A stretch of 9,017 nt of DNA from an uncultured Sphingobacteriales bacterium (GCA_946887085.1 CAMPKG010000126.1:1-9017), one strand, 5' to 3'; positions 1-6,986 are shown, numbered from the stretch's first letter. Notes: a model not told the origin generated them from the sequence alone. Numbers and translations are program-made.

Positions 1-1
1 G

Positions 2-346
2 TCGTTCTATTTCCTCGACAACAATCACAATATCGTAGAGTTCATCACTCGTTTCGATCTTCCCTATCATTCAACAGAAGAATTTTCCTCGGACTGCATT
101 GTTGAAGTAAGCGAAATAGGACTCGTAACAGAAGATGTGACTGAGCTTACGCTCAAACTGAAAGAAGGCCACAACATTCCGCATTTCAGAAAAGGGCCTG
201 TCCTGCACGATTTTGTAGCCATGGGCGATGACTACGGTCTGCTACTGGTATGCAAAACAAAACGCGGGTGGGTTCCTACCAATAAGCTGGCACAAATATT
301 CCCTGTAACAATCGTCTCCGAAGAAGGCGACCGCATTGTTTTATAA
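2..346 (+). CDS. VOC/glyoxalase-superfamily protein, C-terminal part (5' end outside window)
   Basis: This frame is open from the window edge (first full codon at base 2) to a TAA at 344-346, giving 114 residues of a C-terminal half. It opens with SFYFLDNNHNIVEFI, which matches the end of a glyoxalase/bleomycin-resistance (VOC) domain, where an F-x-D-P-x-G-N-x-x-E strand carries a metal-ligand Glu. A linker and EVSEIGLVTEDV follow; this looks like the first strand of a second VOC half, and it continues to a GDDYGLLLVCKTKRGWVPT segment typical of two-module VOC proteins. The family comprises metal-dependent lyases, isomerases, dioxygenases and resistance proteins, so the substrate cannot be inferred. 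The D-N-N-H-N in place of the usual D-P-x-G-N is a mild departure. An SMR transporter gene follows 44 bases downstream on the same strand and may be cotranscribed. Family assignment is fairly sure; function is unknown. Confidence 0.72.
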   Translation, partial: SFYFLDNNHNIVEFITRFDLPYHSTEEFSSDCIVEVSEIGLVTEDVTELTLKLKEGHNIPHFRKGPVLHDFVAMGDDYGLLLVCKTKRGWVPTNKLAQIFPVTIVSEEGDRIVL

Positions 347-351
347 ACACC

Positions 352-373
352 TATTTTTGAATTTTTACTTTTG
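352..373 (+). promoter_or_regulatory. Two candidate Bacteroidota -7 boxes before the SMR gene
   Basis: Two exact matches to the Bacteroidota -7 consensus TAnnTTTG lie in the short AT-rich gap: TATTTTTG at 352-359 and TACTTTTG at 366-373. No convincing TTTG -33 element lies about 20 bases upstream of either. The stretch is T-rich and includes repeated TTTTGAA units, so chance matches are likely. The SMR gene may have its own promoter here or may simply be read from the upstream VOC gene. Confidence 0.3.
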
Positions 374-390
374 AATTTTGAATTTGAAAA

Positions 391-705
391 ATGGCCTGGT
401 TCCTACTCATACTCGCGGGATTATTTGAAATTGGTTTTACAACTTGCCTCAAATTCTCCAACAACTTTAAGAACATGTATTGGGGCGTCGGATTTTTCGT
501 CTGCATCACGGCTAGCTTTATACTGCTCAACAAAGCCATCCAAACCATACCCATAGGTACCGCCTATGCAGTATGGACGGGCATCGGTGCTGTGGGTACT
601 GCTATCATAGGCATCCTGTTCTTTAACGAAGCAGCGGAGTTCTGGCGTGTATTTTTCATCTTCACGCTCATAGCCTCCATCATCGGGTTGAAGCTGGTAG
701 CCTAG
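391..705 (+). CDS. Small multidrug resistance (SMR) family transporter, SugE/Gdx type
   Basis: The product is a 104-residue, four-helix inner-membrane protein of normal SMR length. The key SMR glutamate is E13 in helix 1 (AGLFEIG), which binds proton and cation in turn during antiport. The segment at about 56-75 (IGTAYAVWTGIGAVGTAIIG) closely resembles E. coli SugE (GTAYAVWTGIGAVGAAITG), and the end IIGLKLV is also SugE-like. SugE/Gdx proteins are dual-topology dimers that export guanidinium or quaternary ammonium cations. EmrE-type multidrug transporters lack the Gdx-like loop seen here, so Gdx is the better guess, but the substrate is not proven. The only 5' space is 44 AT-rich bases, too short for a guanidine-I riboswitch of about 100 nt. 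The stop TAG abuts the stop of the convergent membrane-protein gene. Family is certain; Gdx versus other SMR subtype is likely but inferred. Confidence 0.92.
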   Translation: MAWFLLILAGLFEIGFTTCLKFSNNFKNMYWGVGFFVCITASFILLNKAIQTIPIGTAYAVWTGIGAVGTAIIGILFFNEAAEFWRVFFIFTLIASIIGLKLVA

Positions 706-1086
706 CTACTCAAGCGTTACATTCTTGCGGTTGTCTTTGCGGAAATAGAAGATATAGTAAAACAAAAGCACACCAAGTCCGCAGAGGAAAAGTACTACGG
801 CATAAGGCCGTGCCTCATGTTCTACAAACTCGCCGAGCATCCATGCCGAGTTAGCCAGTATCCAGAAGCATACTGCAATATTGTGGAACAGTTCTCCCCT
901 CACGTTCCGTGACTTCCACGTAAGGTAAAATGCTACCGTTACCGTTGGCAATATCATAAACAATCCGCCCGGCTCAAATTCAAGCGCCCAGCAGGTGTCT
1001 TTTATCAGCCAAAGGAATATATGTGCGTTCTCCAGCCAGCGGTATTGCTGCGAAACCTGTACTGAGGGCGTGTTTTGCTGTTGCAT
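706..1086 (-). CDS. Small conserved membrane protein, function unknown
   Basis: The product is 126 residues with no catalytic motif I recognise. Hydrophobic segments lie at about 41-57, 68-87 and 95-115. A fourth, partly polar one at about 20-37 contains HIFLWLIKDTCWALEF, and its buried Lys-Asp pair may be functional. The C-terminus is basic (FRKDNRKN), suggesting a cytoplasmic tail. The KDTCW, PT..VAFYLTW and ANSAWM..EF patterns look like those of a conserved Bacteroidota hypothetical membrane family, from memory and without a search. The start ATG at 1086 lies 17 bases downstream of a perfect -7 box on this strand, which supports both the start and real expression. The gene is divergent from gap and convergent with the SMR gene, sharing a zero-base junction of stops. 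No function can be assigned. Confidence 0.8.
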   Translation of the reverse strand: MQQQNTPSVQVSQQYRWLENAHIFLWLIKDTCWALEFEPGGLFMILPTVTVAFYLTWKSRNVRGELFHNIAVCFWILANSAWMLGEFVEHEARPYAVVLFLCGLGVLLFYYIFYFRKDNRKNVTLE

Positions 1087-1103
1087 CTGTGATGGTTAGG
1101 CTG

Positions 1104-1137
1104 CAAAGGTAGAAATGGTGGATGCACATATTAAACA
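1104..1137 (-). promoter_or_regulatory. Promoter for the small membrane-protein gene
   Basis: On the minus strand, TACCTTTG (1111 down to 1104) is an exact match to the Bacteroidota -7 box TAnnTTTG. A TTTA element lies about 20 bases upstream, at the expected -33 spacing (consensus TTTG). The ATG at 1086 follows 17 bases after the box, so the leader would be very short. The same -7 octamer is used facing the other way for gap. Confidence 0.6.
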
Positions 1138-1173
1138 TAGTTTTACACATATTAGATATTTTCGTTGTTTTCA

Positions 1174-1205
1174 TTTCACTATTTCCCTCCTACCCCGTAC
1201 CTTTG
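1174..1205 (+). promoter_or_regulatory. gap promoter (Bacteroidota -33/-7 type)
   Basis: TACCTTTG at 1198-1205 matches the -7 consensus exactly, and TTTC at 1174-1177 sits 20 bases upstream as a near-match to the -33 TTTG. Transcription would begin at about 1211-1213, leaving a leader of about 30 bases before the gap ATG at 1244. No Shine-Dalgarno sequence is visible in that leader, as is common in this phylum. Confidence 0.65.
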
Positions 1206-1243
1206 CGGCACATTTCAAAAAATCCAGAACTAAACTCCATAAA

Positions 1244-2257
1244 ATGAGTACAGTAAAAGTTGCCATTAATGGTTTCGGCCGCATTGGCCGCCTGGCTTTC
1301 CGCCAGATCTACAACATGCAAGGCATTGAAGTTGTAGCCATCAACGACCTGACAAAGCCAAACGTACTGGCGCACCTGCTGAAGTACGACAGCGCACAGG
1401 GCCGTTTTGATGTTGAAGTAACGCATAGCGACGACGCTATCACTGTAAATGGCAAACAAATAAAGATATACGCTCAGAAAGACCCTGCTCAAATTCCATG
1501 GGGACAGCATGGCGTAGACGTTGTACTCGAGTGTACAGGTTTCTTCACCGATGCTGATAAAGCAAAAGCACACATCACCGCAGGCGCTAAGCGAGTAGTT
1601 ATCTCTGCACCTGCTACAGGCGAAATGAAAACTGTAGTTTTCAACGTTAACCACGATATCCTGGATGGCAGCGAAACTATCATCAGCTGCGCGTCTTGCA
1701 CTACCAACTGCCTGGCGCCGATGGCAAAAGCCCTGAACGACAACTTCGGTATCGTTACAGGTCTGATGACCACTATCCACGCTTACACCAACGACCAGAA
1801 TACACTGGATGCTCCCCACGCTAAAGGCGACCTTCGCCGCGCACGTGCTGCAGCAGCTAACATCACGCCAAACTCTACAGGTGCTGCCAAGGCTATCGGC
1901 CTAGTACTGCCTGAGCTGAAAGGTAAACTGGATGGCGGCGCTCAACGCGTTCCGACCATCACAGGTTCGCTGACTGAGCTGGTAACTGTACTGAACAAAA
2001 AAACTTCTATCGAAGAAGTGAATGCTGCAATGAAGGCTGCTGCTAACGAAAGCTTCGGTTATACAGAAGATGAGATCGTATCGAGCGATATCATCGGCAC
2101 TTCCTTCGGTTCATTGTTCGATGCTACACAGACGCGCGTAATTACACAAGGTGATACACAACTGGTAAAAACAGTCAGCTGGTACGACAACGAGATGAGC
2201 TATGTGTCTCAGCTCGTGCGTACTGTGAAATACTTCGCAGGTCTTATCTCTAAATAA
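1244..2257 (+). CDS. gap: Glyceraldehyde-3-phosphate dehydrogenase, NAD-type
   Basis: The enzyme converts glyceraldehyde 3-phosphate, NAD+ and phosphate to 1,3-bisphosphoglycerate in the cytoplasm (glycolysis, or the reverse in gluconeogenesis). The product is 337 residues, the usual length. The N-terminal Rossmann fold starts [11 protein letters not shown] (6-16), and Asp35 at the end of the second strand (AINDLT) indicates NAD preference. The catalytic motif ASCTTN is at 150-155, with nucleophile Cys152. The base is His179 in [10 protein letters not shown]. The substrate-binding stretch DLRRARAAA and NSTGAAKA follow, and the C-terminal WYDNEMSY is intact. I chose ATG 1244: the in-frame ATG at 1115 would add 43 unrelated residues and would start upstream of the promoter -7 box. 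A rho-independent terminator and then pgk follow on the same strand, so two consecutive glycolytic steps are encoded together. Identity is essentially certain. Confidence 0.97.
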   Translation: MSTVKVAINGFGRIGRLAFRQIYNMQGIEVVAINDLTKPNVLAHLLKYDSAQGRFDVEVTHSDDAITVNGKQIKIYAQKDPAQIPWGQHGVDVVLECTGFFTDADKAKAHITAGAKRVVISAPATGEMKTVVFNVNHDILDGSETIISCASCTTNCLAPMAKALNDNFGIVTGLMTTIHAYTNDQNTLDAPHAKGDLRRARAAAANITPNSTGAAKAIGLVLPELKGKLDGGAQRVPTITGSLTELVTVLNKKTSIEEVNAAMKAAANESFGYTEDEIVSSDIIGTSFGSLFDATQTRVITQGDTQLVKTVSWYDNEMSYVSQLVRTVKYFAGLISK

Positions 2258-2273
2258 TCATTGAATAATACAG

Positions 2274-2306
2274 AAACGCTACCTTCGGGTGGCGTTTTCT
2301 TTTTTT
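2274..2306 (+). terminator. Rho-independent terminator after gap, UUCG tetraloop
   Basis: A 10-bp stem (2274-2283 with 2288-2297, one G-U pair) closes on the very stable C(UUCG)G tetraloop at 2284-2287 and is followed by a T-rich run at 2298-2306. The pgk ATG lies only 14 bases beyond the T run. Confidence 0.9.
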
Positions 2307-2320
2307 AAATCATCTCTACT

Positions 2321-3532
2321 ATGAGCAGGTTCAACGACTATAATTTTAAAGGCAGGAAAGCCCTCGTGCGTGTTGATTTCAACGTTCCCATTAAGGACGG
2401 AAAGATCACTGATGATACGCGCATCACCTCGGCGCTGCCTACTATAAAAAAGATAATGGACGAGGGTGGCAGCGTCATCCTCATGAGCCACTTCGGCCGC
2501 CCGCATAAGGATATGGCGAAGAAACCCCACCTGGCGCTGACTGATTTTACGCTGAAGCCCGTGATCGATCACCTGGCAAATTTGCTGGATACCGAAGTAC
2601 AGTTTGCTGACGATGCCATAGGCGAAGACGCGCAGCAGAAAGCTGCTGCCCTGCAACCGGGACAAGTATTGCTGCTGGAAAACCTGCGCTACTACAAAGA
2701 AGAAGAGAAGGGTGATAAAGACTTTGCTGAAAAGCTATCGAAATATGGCGATGTGTATGTGAACGATGCTTTTGGTACGGCTCACCGTGCACATGCTTCC
2801 ACAGCTGTTATAGCTCAGTTCTTCAATGCCGACAGCAAAATGTTTGGCCTGCTGATGGAAAGCGAGATAACAGCTGCCGAGCAGGTATTGCGCAAAGCAG
2901 AAAAACCGTTCACAGCTATCATCGGTGGTGCCAAGGTTTCCGATAAGATCATGATCATCGAGAACCTGCTGGATAGCGCTACAGATATCATCATCGGCGG
3001 TGGTATGGCTTATACTTTCTTTAAAGCCAAAGGCTGCAACATTGGCAACTCGCTTTGCGAAGAAGACAGGCTGGATACTGCTACCGAATTGCTGAAAAAA
3101 GCGGAAGAAAAAGGCGTGTGCATCCACCTGCCTTCAGACAGCATCATCGCTGATAAATTTGCTGCCGATGCGAACACTTCGTCGGCGCAGAACCACGATA
3201 TACCAGAAGGATGGATGGGACTGGACATTGGCCAGCTTGCCTGCGACACTTTCTGCAAAGTGATCAAAGATTCTAAGACGATACTATGGAACGGCCCTAT
3301 GGGGGTATTTGAAATGGAGAAATTCCAGCACGGTACCAAATGCGTAGCCGATGCCGTAGCTGATGCTACGGAGAACGGCGCGTTCTCCCTGGTAGGCGGC
3401 GGCGATAGCGTGGCAGCAGTGAACAAATTCGGCTACAATAAAAAAGTAAGCTACGTATCTACAGGAGGCGGCGCCATGCTTGATTTCTTCGAAGGTAAAG
3501 AGCTACCGGGTATCGCATCGATAAAGAACTAA
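2321..3532 (+). CDS. pgk: Phosphoglycerate kinase
   Basis: The enzyme transfers phosphate from 1,3-bisphosphoglycerate to ADP, giving ATP and 3-phosphoglycerate, the step directly after GAPDH; it is a cytoplasmic monomer. At 403 residues it has full family length with both lobes. The N-terminal substrate lobe has VRVDFNVP (16-23), SHFGRP (56-61), ENLRYYKEE (120-128) and [13 protein letters not shown] (148-160). The C-terminal nucleotide lobe has GGAKVSDK (202-209), GGGMA (226-230), WNGPMGVFE (323-331), GGGDS (359-363) and STGGGA (380-385). All the usual basic and phosphate-binding residues are present. The start ATG at 2321 gives the standard short N-terminus before the first strand. The leader holds no obvious separate promoter: the gap terminator ends 14 bases upstream, so expression probably depends on readthrough from gap or on a promoter overlapping that hairpin. 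Identity is certain. Confidence 0.97.
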   Translation: MSRFNDYNFKGRKALVRVDFNVPIKDGKITDDTRITSALPTIKKIMDEGGSVILMSHFGRPHKDMAKKPHLALTDFTLKPVIDHLANLLDTEVQFADDAIGEDAQQKAAALQPGQVLLLENLRYYKEEEKGDKDFAEKLSKYGDVYVNDAFGTAHRAHASTAVIAQFFNADSKMFGLLMESEITAAEQVLRKAEKPFTAIIGGAKVSDKIMIIENLLDSATDIIIGGGMAYTFFKAKGCNIGNSLCEEDRLDTATELLKKAEEKGVCIHLPSDSIIADKFAADANTSSAQNHDIPEGWMGLDIGQLACDTFCKVIKDSKTILWNGPMGVFEMEKFQHGTKCVADAVADATENGAFSLVGGGDSVAAVNKFGYNKKVSYVSTGGGAMLDFFEGKELPGIASIKN

Positions 3533-3550
3533 TACAATACGCTACTTAAT

Positions 3551-3584
3551 AATGAAAGCCGGCAATGAGCCGGCTTTTTTCATT
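3551..3584 (+). terminator. Rho-independent terminator after pgk
   Basis: A 9-bp stem, AAAGCCGGC (3555-3563) with GCCGGCTTT (3569-3577), closes on loop AATGA and is followed by a run of T to 3580. Weaker flanking pairing (AATGA with TCATT) may extend the base. Bases 3555-3580 are an exact inverted copy of 6907-6932. Confidence 0.9.
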
Positions 3585-3633
3585 AGGATTATTAATAAAT
3601 TTTTAATATATTTATAACCTCAAAACCTATACA

Positions 3634-6600
3634 ATGAGGCTACCCTATGTCTTGCTGCTCTTATTAGTGACGGTAACTAGCAACGCACAAAATCTTGTAC
3701 CTAATGGAAGCTTTGAGCAATATACGACCTGTCCTACGGGCATTTCCCAAGTGACCAATTACTGCACGGGCTGGCGCCAATATACCTCGGCAACATCCGA
3801 CTATTTTCATAATTGCAATCCCACCCAGATACCTGTAGTATTATTGGGCTGGCAATATCCGGCACACGGAGACGGCTTCGTTGGTATATATACATTCAGC
3901 AACTACAGCTCAACAGCCATGTGGAAAGAGTATGTTGCTACCGCGATACCACCGTTATCTATCGGTGGCGCCTACGAAGTCTCTATGTCGGTATCGCTCG
4001 CTAACAATGCCGCACTGGGCTGTAACGACCTCGGCGTATATTTCTACGATTCCGGACCTACGACTGTAACTACTACGCACGTGTTACCCGTAACGCCTCA
4101 AATATCTTACTCCAGCTACGGGCCGATCATAGATACAGCAAACTGGGTGCGTGTAACGGCCACTTTTACCGCAGATTCTGCCTATGATAATATCGTTGTT
4201 GGCGGATTCAAAAGCTGGTCGACCATGGGGGCAAATGATACCCTTAGGCAAAAACCAGGTTCCACCTCGTATTACTATATTGACTCTGTAGTGATCAGGC
4301 TGGCCGATACACTGGCTTTTTCCTACAGTGATACCCTCCTTTGCGTAGGCGACAGTATCATAGTACCATTCGCTGCTATCGGCAGCGCCTTTGGCCCCAC
4401 AAATGTTTTTACACTACAATTATCTGATGCTTCAGGCAGCTTTAGCAGCCCGACAACAATAGCAACACTTACAGGTACCGGTGCCGGGGTATTAAAAGGT
4501 GTTGTTCCCGCCAGTATTTCCGGCGGGACAGGTTACAGGCTGAGGATCGTTGCTTCAAGCCCCTCAAAGGTCGCGACAAGCGTCAAAGACATAACCATAG
4601 GTTTATCGAAACCTGCCAAACCTGTAGCTGGTGGTAACAGCCCGGTGTGTGGAGGCAATACCCTCTTCCTGACGGCAAGCACTACCACCAGTGGGGTAAC
4701 CTGGCAGTGGACAGGCCCGGGCTTTGCATCCGGCGCTCAAAATCCCGGAGTGCTCAATTTTGGCCCAGCAAACGCCGGCGATTATATCGTCAGTGCGCTT
4801 AACTTTGGTTGTGAGGCTAAGGACACGATAACGATAGCCTACCAGGTACCTTTAACACCCATCACTGCTACTAACAGCGGTCCCGTGTGCGAATGCGCTG
4901 GTTTTACTTTGAGTACTACCTCCTCTACTCCAGGTGCCACTTATTCGTGGACGGGTCCTAACAGTTATTCGTCTGCATCGCATAATCCCTCCTTTGCAAG
5001 TTCCACGGTTAGTTTAAGCGGAGACTATATCGTTACAGCAACGCTAAACGGATGTAGCACTAAAGACACAACCACCGTGCTAATACAGGCTATACCCGGG
5101 GCTACTGCAAGTAACAACGGACCTATTTGCCAGGGCGGGTCATTGAATTTGACCGCAACTTCCACTGTCAGCAACTCAACATTCACCTGGTCAGGACCAT
5201 CATTTTCATCAACCAATCAATCGCCTTCCATTGCGAACGCTGGCCCTGCTAATTCCGGTACTTATACCGTTACTTCCACTGTCAATGGTTGCAGCTCGCA
5301 GCCGGCAACCACACAGGTAATCGTGAAGCCCATAACCCCGGTCACTGCTTCCAACAACGGCCCGGTGTGTGAGGGAGCTGGTTTCGCCTTGAGCAGCACC
5401 TCGTCTTCTCCAGGTGTTACTTATTCGTGGACCGGGCCTAACAGCTATACTTCGTCTTCGCAATCTCCTGCTGTTTCAACTTCTACACTGGTTATGAGCG
5501 GCGATTATATTGTTACGGCGAGTTTAAACGGATGTACCACAGCAGACACTACAATTGTAATTGTAAAACCTGTACCTGTTGTTACCGCTTCTAACAATGG
5601 ACCTTTTTGCGAAGGTGGAACACTCAGTCTCATTGGAACATCTACGGTAAACGGTTCAACATTCAGTTGGTCGGGGCCATCGGGTTTTAACTCAACTGTG
5701 CAATCGCCCTCTATCACTGGCGCGATGCCGGTCAACAGCGGTAATTATACCTTAACGGCAACAAAAGATGGCTGTACTTCGCAACCTGCTACCTCTGCCG
5801 CTGTCGTTTACCCCATTCCGGCTAAGCCTGTTGCCAACGCTAACAGCATTATGTGCGACGGCTCTCCGCTCAACCTGACTACTGCAGCCGTTACTAACGC
5901 CACTTATTCCTGGGCCGGGCCAAACGGCTTTACATCAAACCTGCAGAACCCTACGATCAATCCTGCATCCTTTGTCAATGCCGGCTATTACAAGCTACAG
6001 GTATCAGTAAACGGCTGTGCATCTGCAAAGGACTCGGTATTGGTAACAGTCAACATAATACCTAAAATCGGAGGATATGCCAGCCCGAATGACACTATAT
6101 GTGAGGGGACATTAACTACCTATGTGGCCGTTCACAGCAATGGAGGTGTCGGGCCTGCATTTCAATGGTATAAAAACTATGCACCGATCCCGGGAGCAAC
6201 CGGCTTACTATACAGCACCGCTAATCTTAAAACCGGTGACGTGATCTACTGCACGATGTATAGCATCGGTGTTTGCACAGACCCGACAACTGTGAGCACA
6301 GACACCATTTTTATGGTGGTGTTACCTGTCATAACAAAGCCATCGGCAACTATCACGTCTGTACCGGTGATACCTCAACCTCACAAAGCGGTAACATTTA
6401 CCGCACACGTAAAAAATGGCGGACCTGCCCCCACGTATCAGTGGCAGGTAAACGGTGTGAATATGGCGGGCGCTACTTATGCCACATGGAGTGCAATAAC
6501 GCTGAAACCTTTTGATAAAGTGAACGTGATAATTACATCCAATGACCCCTGTGCCACCAATAAAACTGCGTCAAGTGATACTATCACTATCGGGTTCCCC

Positions 6601-6876
6601 ACAACTGTTTCTGAGATTGGATCAAATACCCGTTTTAATGTTTTCCCCAACCCCAACAACGGCAGCTTTAGAATCACGGCAAGCAGTATTCTGAGCGAAC
6701 AGATACAAATTGAACTCGTCAATACTATAGGACAGACTGTCTATAAAGAGGAGCTTCCCGTGGCGAACAGGGAGGTCGAAAAGAATATCGTGCTCGGCGA
6801 CGTTGCCTCTGGTATTTATTTATTGAAATTATCAGATAACAATACTGTCCATACTACCAGGCTTGTTATCCGGTAA
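3634..6876 (+). CDS. Secreted multidomain surface protein with Ig-like repeats and T9SS sorting domain
   Basis: The product is 1080 residues. A signal peptide (1-18, basic MR then a Leu/Val core, S-N-A before the cut) directs Sec export. Residues 20-222 start NLVPNGSFEQY and resemble a jelly-roll, carbohydrate-binding-like module seen at the start of Bacteroidota surface proteins. Residues 228-323 are another beta module (SDTLLCVGDSIIVPF, LQLSDASGSF). Six Ig/PKD-like repeats of about 80 residues follow from about 328 to 809, each with a Cys near its start (339, 419, 499, 579, 659, 741), an SWxGP core and a G-C about 55 residues on. Two more divergent Ig-like domains cover about 810-897 and 898-988 (FQWYKNYAPIPGAT; YQWQVNGVNMAGAT). 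The end (about 1001-1080; FNVFPNPNNGSF, then ASGIYLLKLSDN and TRLVIR) is a type A T9SS sorting domain, which is cleaved as the protein is anchored or released. No enzyme motif is seen; an adhesin or matrix role is inferred. The gene stands alone between two terminators. Confidence 0.9.
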   Translation: MRLPYVLLLLLVTVTSNAQNLVPNGSFEQYTTCPTGISQVTNYCTGWRQYTSATSDYFHNCNPTQIPVVLLGWQYPAHGDGFVGIYTFSNYSSTAMWKEYVATAIPPLSIGGAYEVSMSVSLANNAALGCNDLGVYFYDSGPTTVTTTHVLPVTPQISYSSYGPIIDTANWVRVTATFTADSAYDNIVVGGFKSWSTMGANDTLRQKPGSTSYYYIDSVVIRLADTLAFSYSDTLLCVGDSIIVPFAAIGSAFGPTNVFTLQLSDASGSFSSPTTIATLTGTGAGVLKGVVPASISGGTGYRLRIVASSPSKVATSVKDITIGLSKPAKPVAGGNSPVCGGNTLFLTASTTTSGVTWQWTGPGFASGAQNPGVLNFGPANAGDYIVSALNFGCEAKDTITIAYQVPLTPITATNSGPVCECAGFTLSTTSSTPGATYSWTGPNSYSSASHNPSFASSTVSLSGDYIVTATLNGCSTKDTTTVLIQAIPGATASNNGPICQGGSLNLTATSTVSNSTFTWSGPSFSSTNQSPSIANAGPANSGTYTVTSTVNGCSSQPATTQVIVKPITPVTASNNGPVCEGAGFALSSTSSSPGVTYSWTGPNSYTSSSQSPAVSTSTLVMSGDYIVTASLNGCTTADTTIVIVKPVPVVTASNNGPFCEGGTLSLIGTSTVNGSTFSWSGPSGFNSTVQSPSITGAMPVNSGNYTLTATKDGCTSQPATSAAVVYPIPAKPVANANSIMCDGSPLNLTTAAVTNATYSWAGPNGFTSNLQNPTINPASFVNAGYYKLQVSVNGCASAKDSVLVTVNIIPKIGGYASPNDTICEGTLTTYVAVHSNGGVGPAFQWYKNYAPIPGATGLLYSTANLKTGDVIYCTMYSIGVCTDPTTVSTDTIFMVVLPVITKPSATITSVPVIPQPHKAVTFTAHVKNGGPAPTYQWQVNGVNMAGATYATWSAITLKPFDKVNVIITSNDPCATNKTASSDTITIGFPTTVSEIGSNTRFNVFPNPNNGSFRITASSILSEQIQIELVNTIGQTVYKEELPVANREVEKNIVLGDVASGIYLLKLSDNNTVHTTRLVIR
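4615..6060 (+). repeat. Six tandem ~240-bp repeats encoding Ig-like domains
   Basis: The first Cys of successive repeats is spaced 80, 80, 80, 80 and 82 residues apart. The second and fourth repeats (from 4858 and 5338) are most alike, about 65% identical by hand count over 80 residues, and share the run TYSWTGPNSY. The third and fifth (from about 5098 and 5578) are likewise paired, sharing ASNNGP, STFxWSGP, QSPSI and SQPAT. This alternation shows that a two-domain, 480-bp unit was duplicated. The first and sixth repeats are more divergent. Confidence 0.85.
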
Positions 6877-6906
6877 GACGACCTAAGTCAGAACCTCATG
6901 TCAAGA

Positions 6907-6932
6907 AAAAAAGCCGGCTCATTGCCGGCTTT
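6907..6932. terminator. Bidirectional terminator between the surface-protein and RAYT genes
   Basis: The GCCGGC stem (6913-6918 with 6924-6929, extended by A-T pairs) closes on a TCATT loop. Reading plus, only four T follow, which is modest for the surface-protein gene. Reading minus, seven T follow, making a strong terminator for the RAYT gene. It is an exact 26-bp inverted copy of the pgk terminator core. Confidence 0.85.
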
Positions 6933-6953
6933 TGCTATGAAAAATGTATAGCC

Positions 6954-6986
6954 ACTGGTTCAAGCGTCCTCGCTTGAACCAACTAC
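6954..6986 (-). repeat. REP hairpin at the 3' end of the RAYT gene
   Basis: Perfect 11-bp arms TGGTTCAAGCG (6956-6966) and CGCTTGAACCA (6971-6981) surround a 4-base loop. Read on the minus strand, a GTAG tetranucleotide (6986-6983) and one spacer base precede the hairpin. This is the arrangement known for REP elements recognised by RAYT proteins. The TAG of that tetranucleotide is also the RAYT stop codon. A 28-bp part (6954-6981) recurs inverted at 7534-7561. Confidence 0.85.

Noticed and set aside
347..390. Guanidine riboswitch before the SMR gene
   Set aside because: Only 44 AT-rich bases are available, with no structured, conserved elements.
1115..1243. In-frame N-terminal extension of GAPDH from the ATG at 1115
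   Set aside because: The 43 extra residues have no GAPDH character, and the promoter -7 box at 1198-1205 lies downstream of that ATG; the standard start [13 protein letters not shown] is at 1244.
1190..1819. A 209-codon open frame on the minus strand
   Set aside because: It lies almost wholly antisense to gap, whose identity is certain, and its translation resembles no family; it is a shadow of the coding bias of gap.
3010..3426. Minus-strand open frames within pgk, including one of 138 codons
   Set aside because: They are antisense to a certain pgk gene, have no family resemblance and no promoter.
3585..3633. Promoter for the surface-protein gene (TATATTTA at 3607-3614)
   Set aside because: It is only a near-match to the -7 consensus in a very AT-rich stretch, with no clear -33 element; a promoter probably exists here but cannot be placed.
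5209..5735. Minus-strand open frames within the surface-protein gene
   Set aside because: They mirror the tandem repeats on the opposite strand (two of them look alike only because the repeats do) and show no domain.
4615..6060. Regular repeats considered as a CRISPR-like array
   Set aside because: The period is about 240 bases, the repeats are imperfect, in frame and code for Ig-like domains; there are no short identical repeats with unique spacers.
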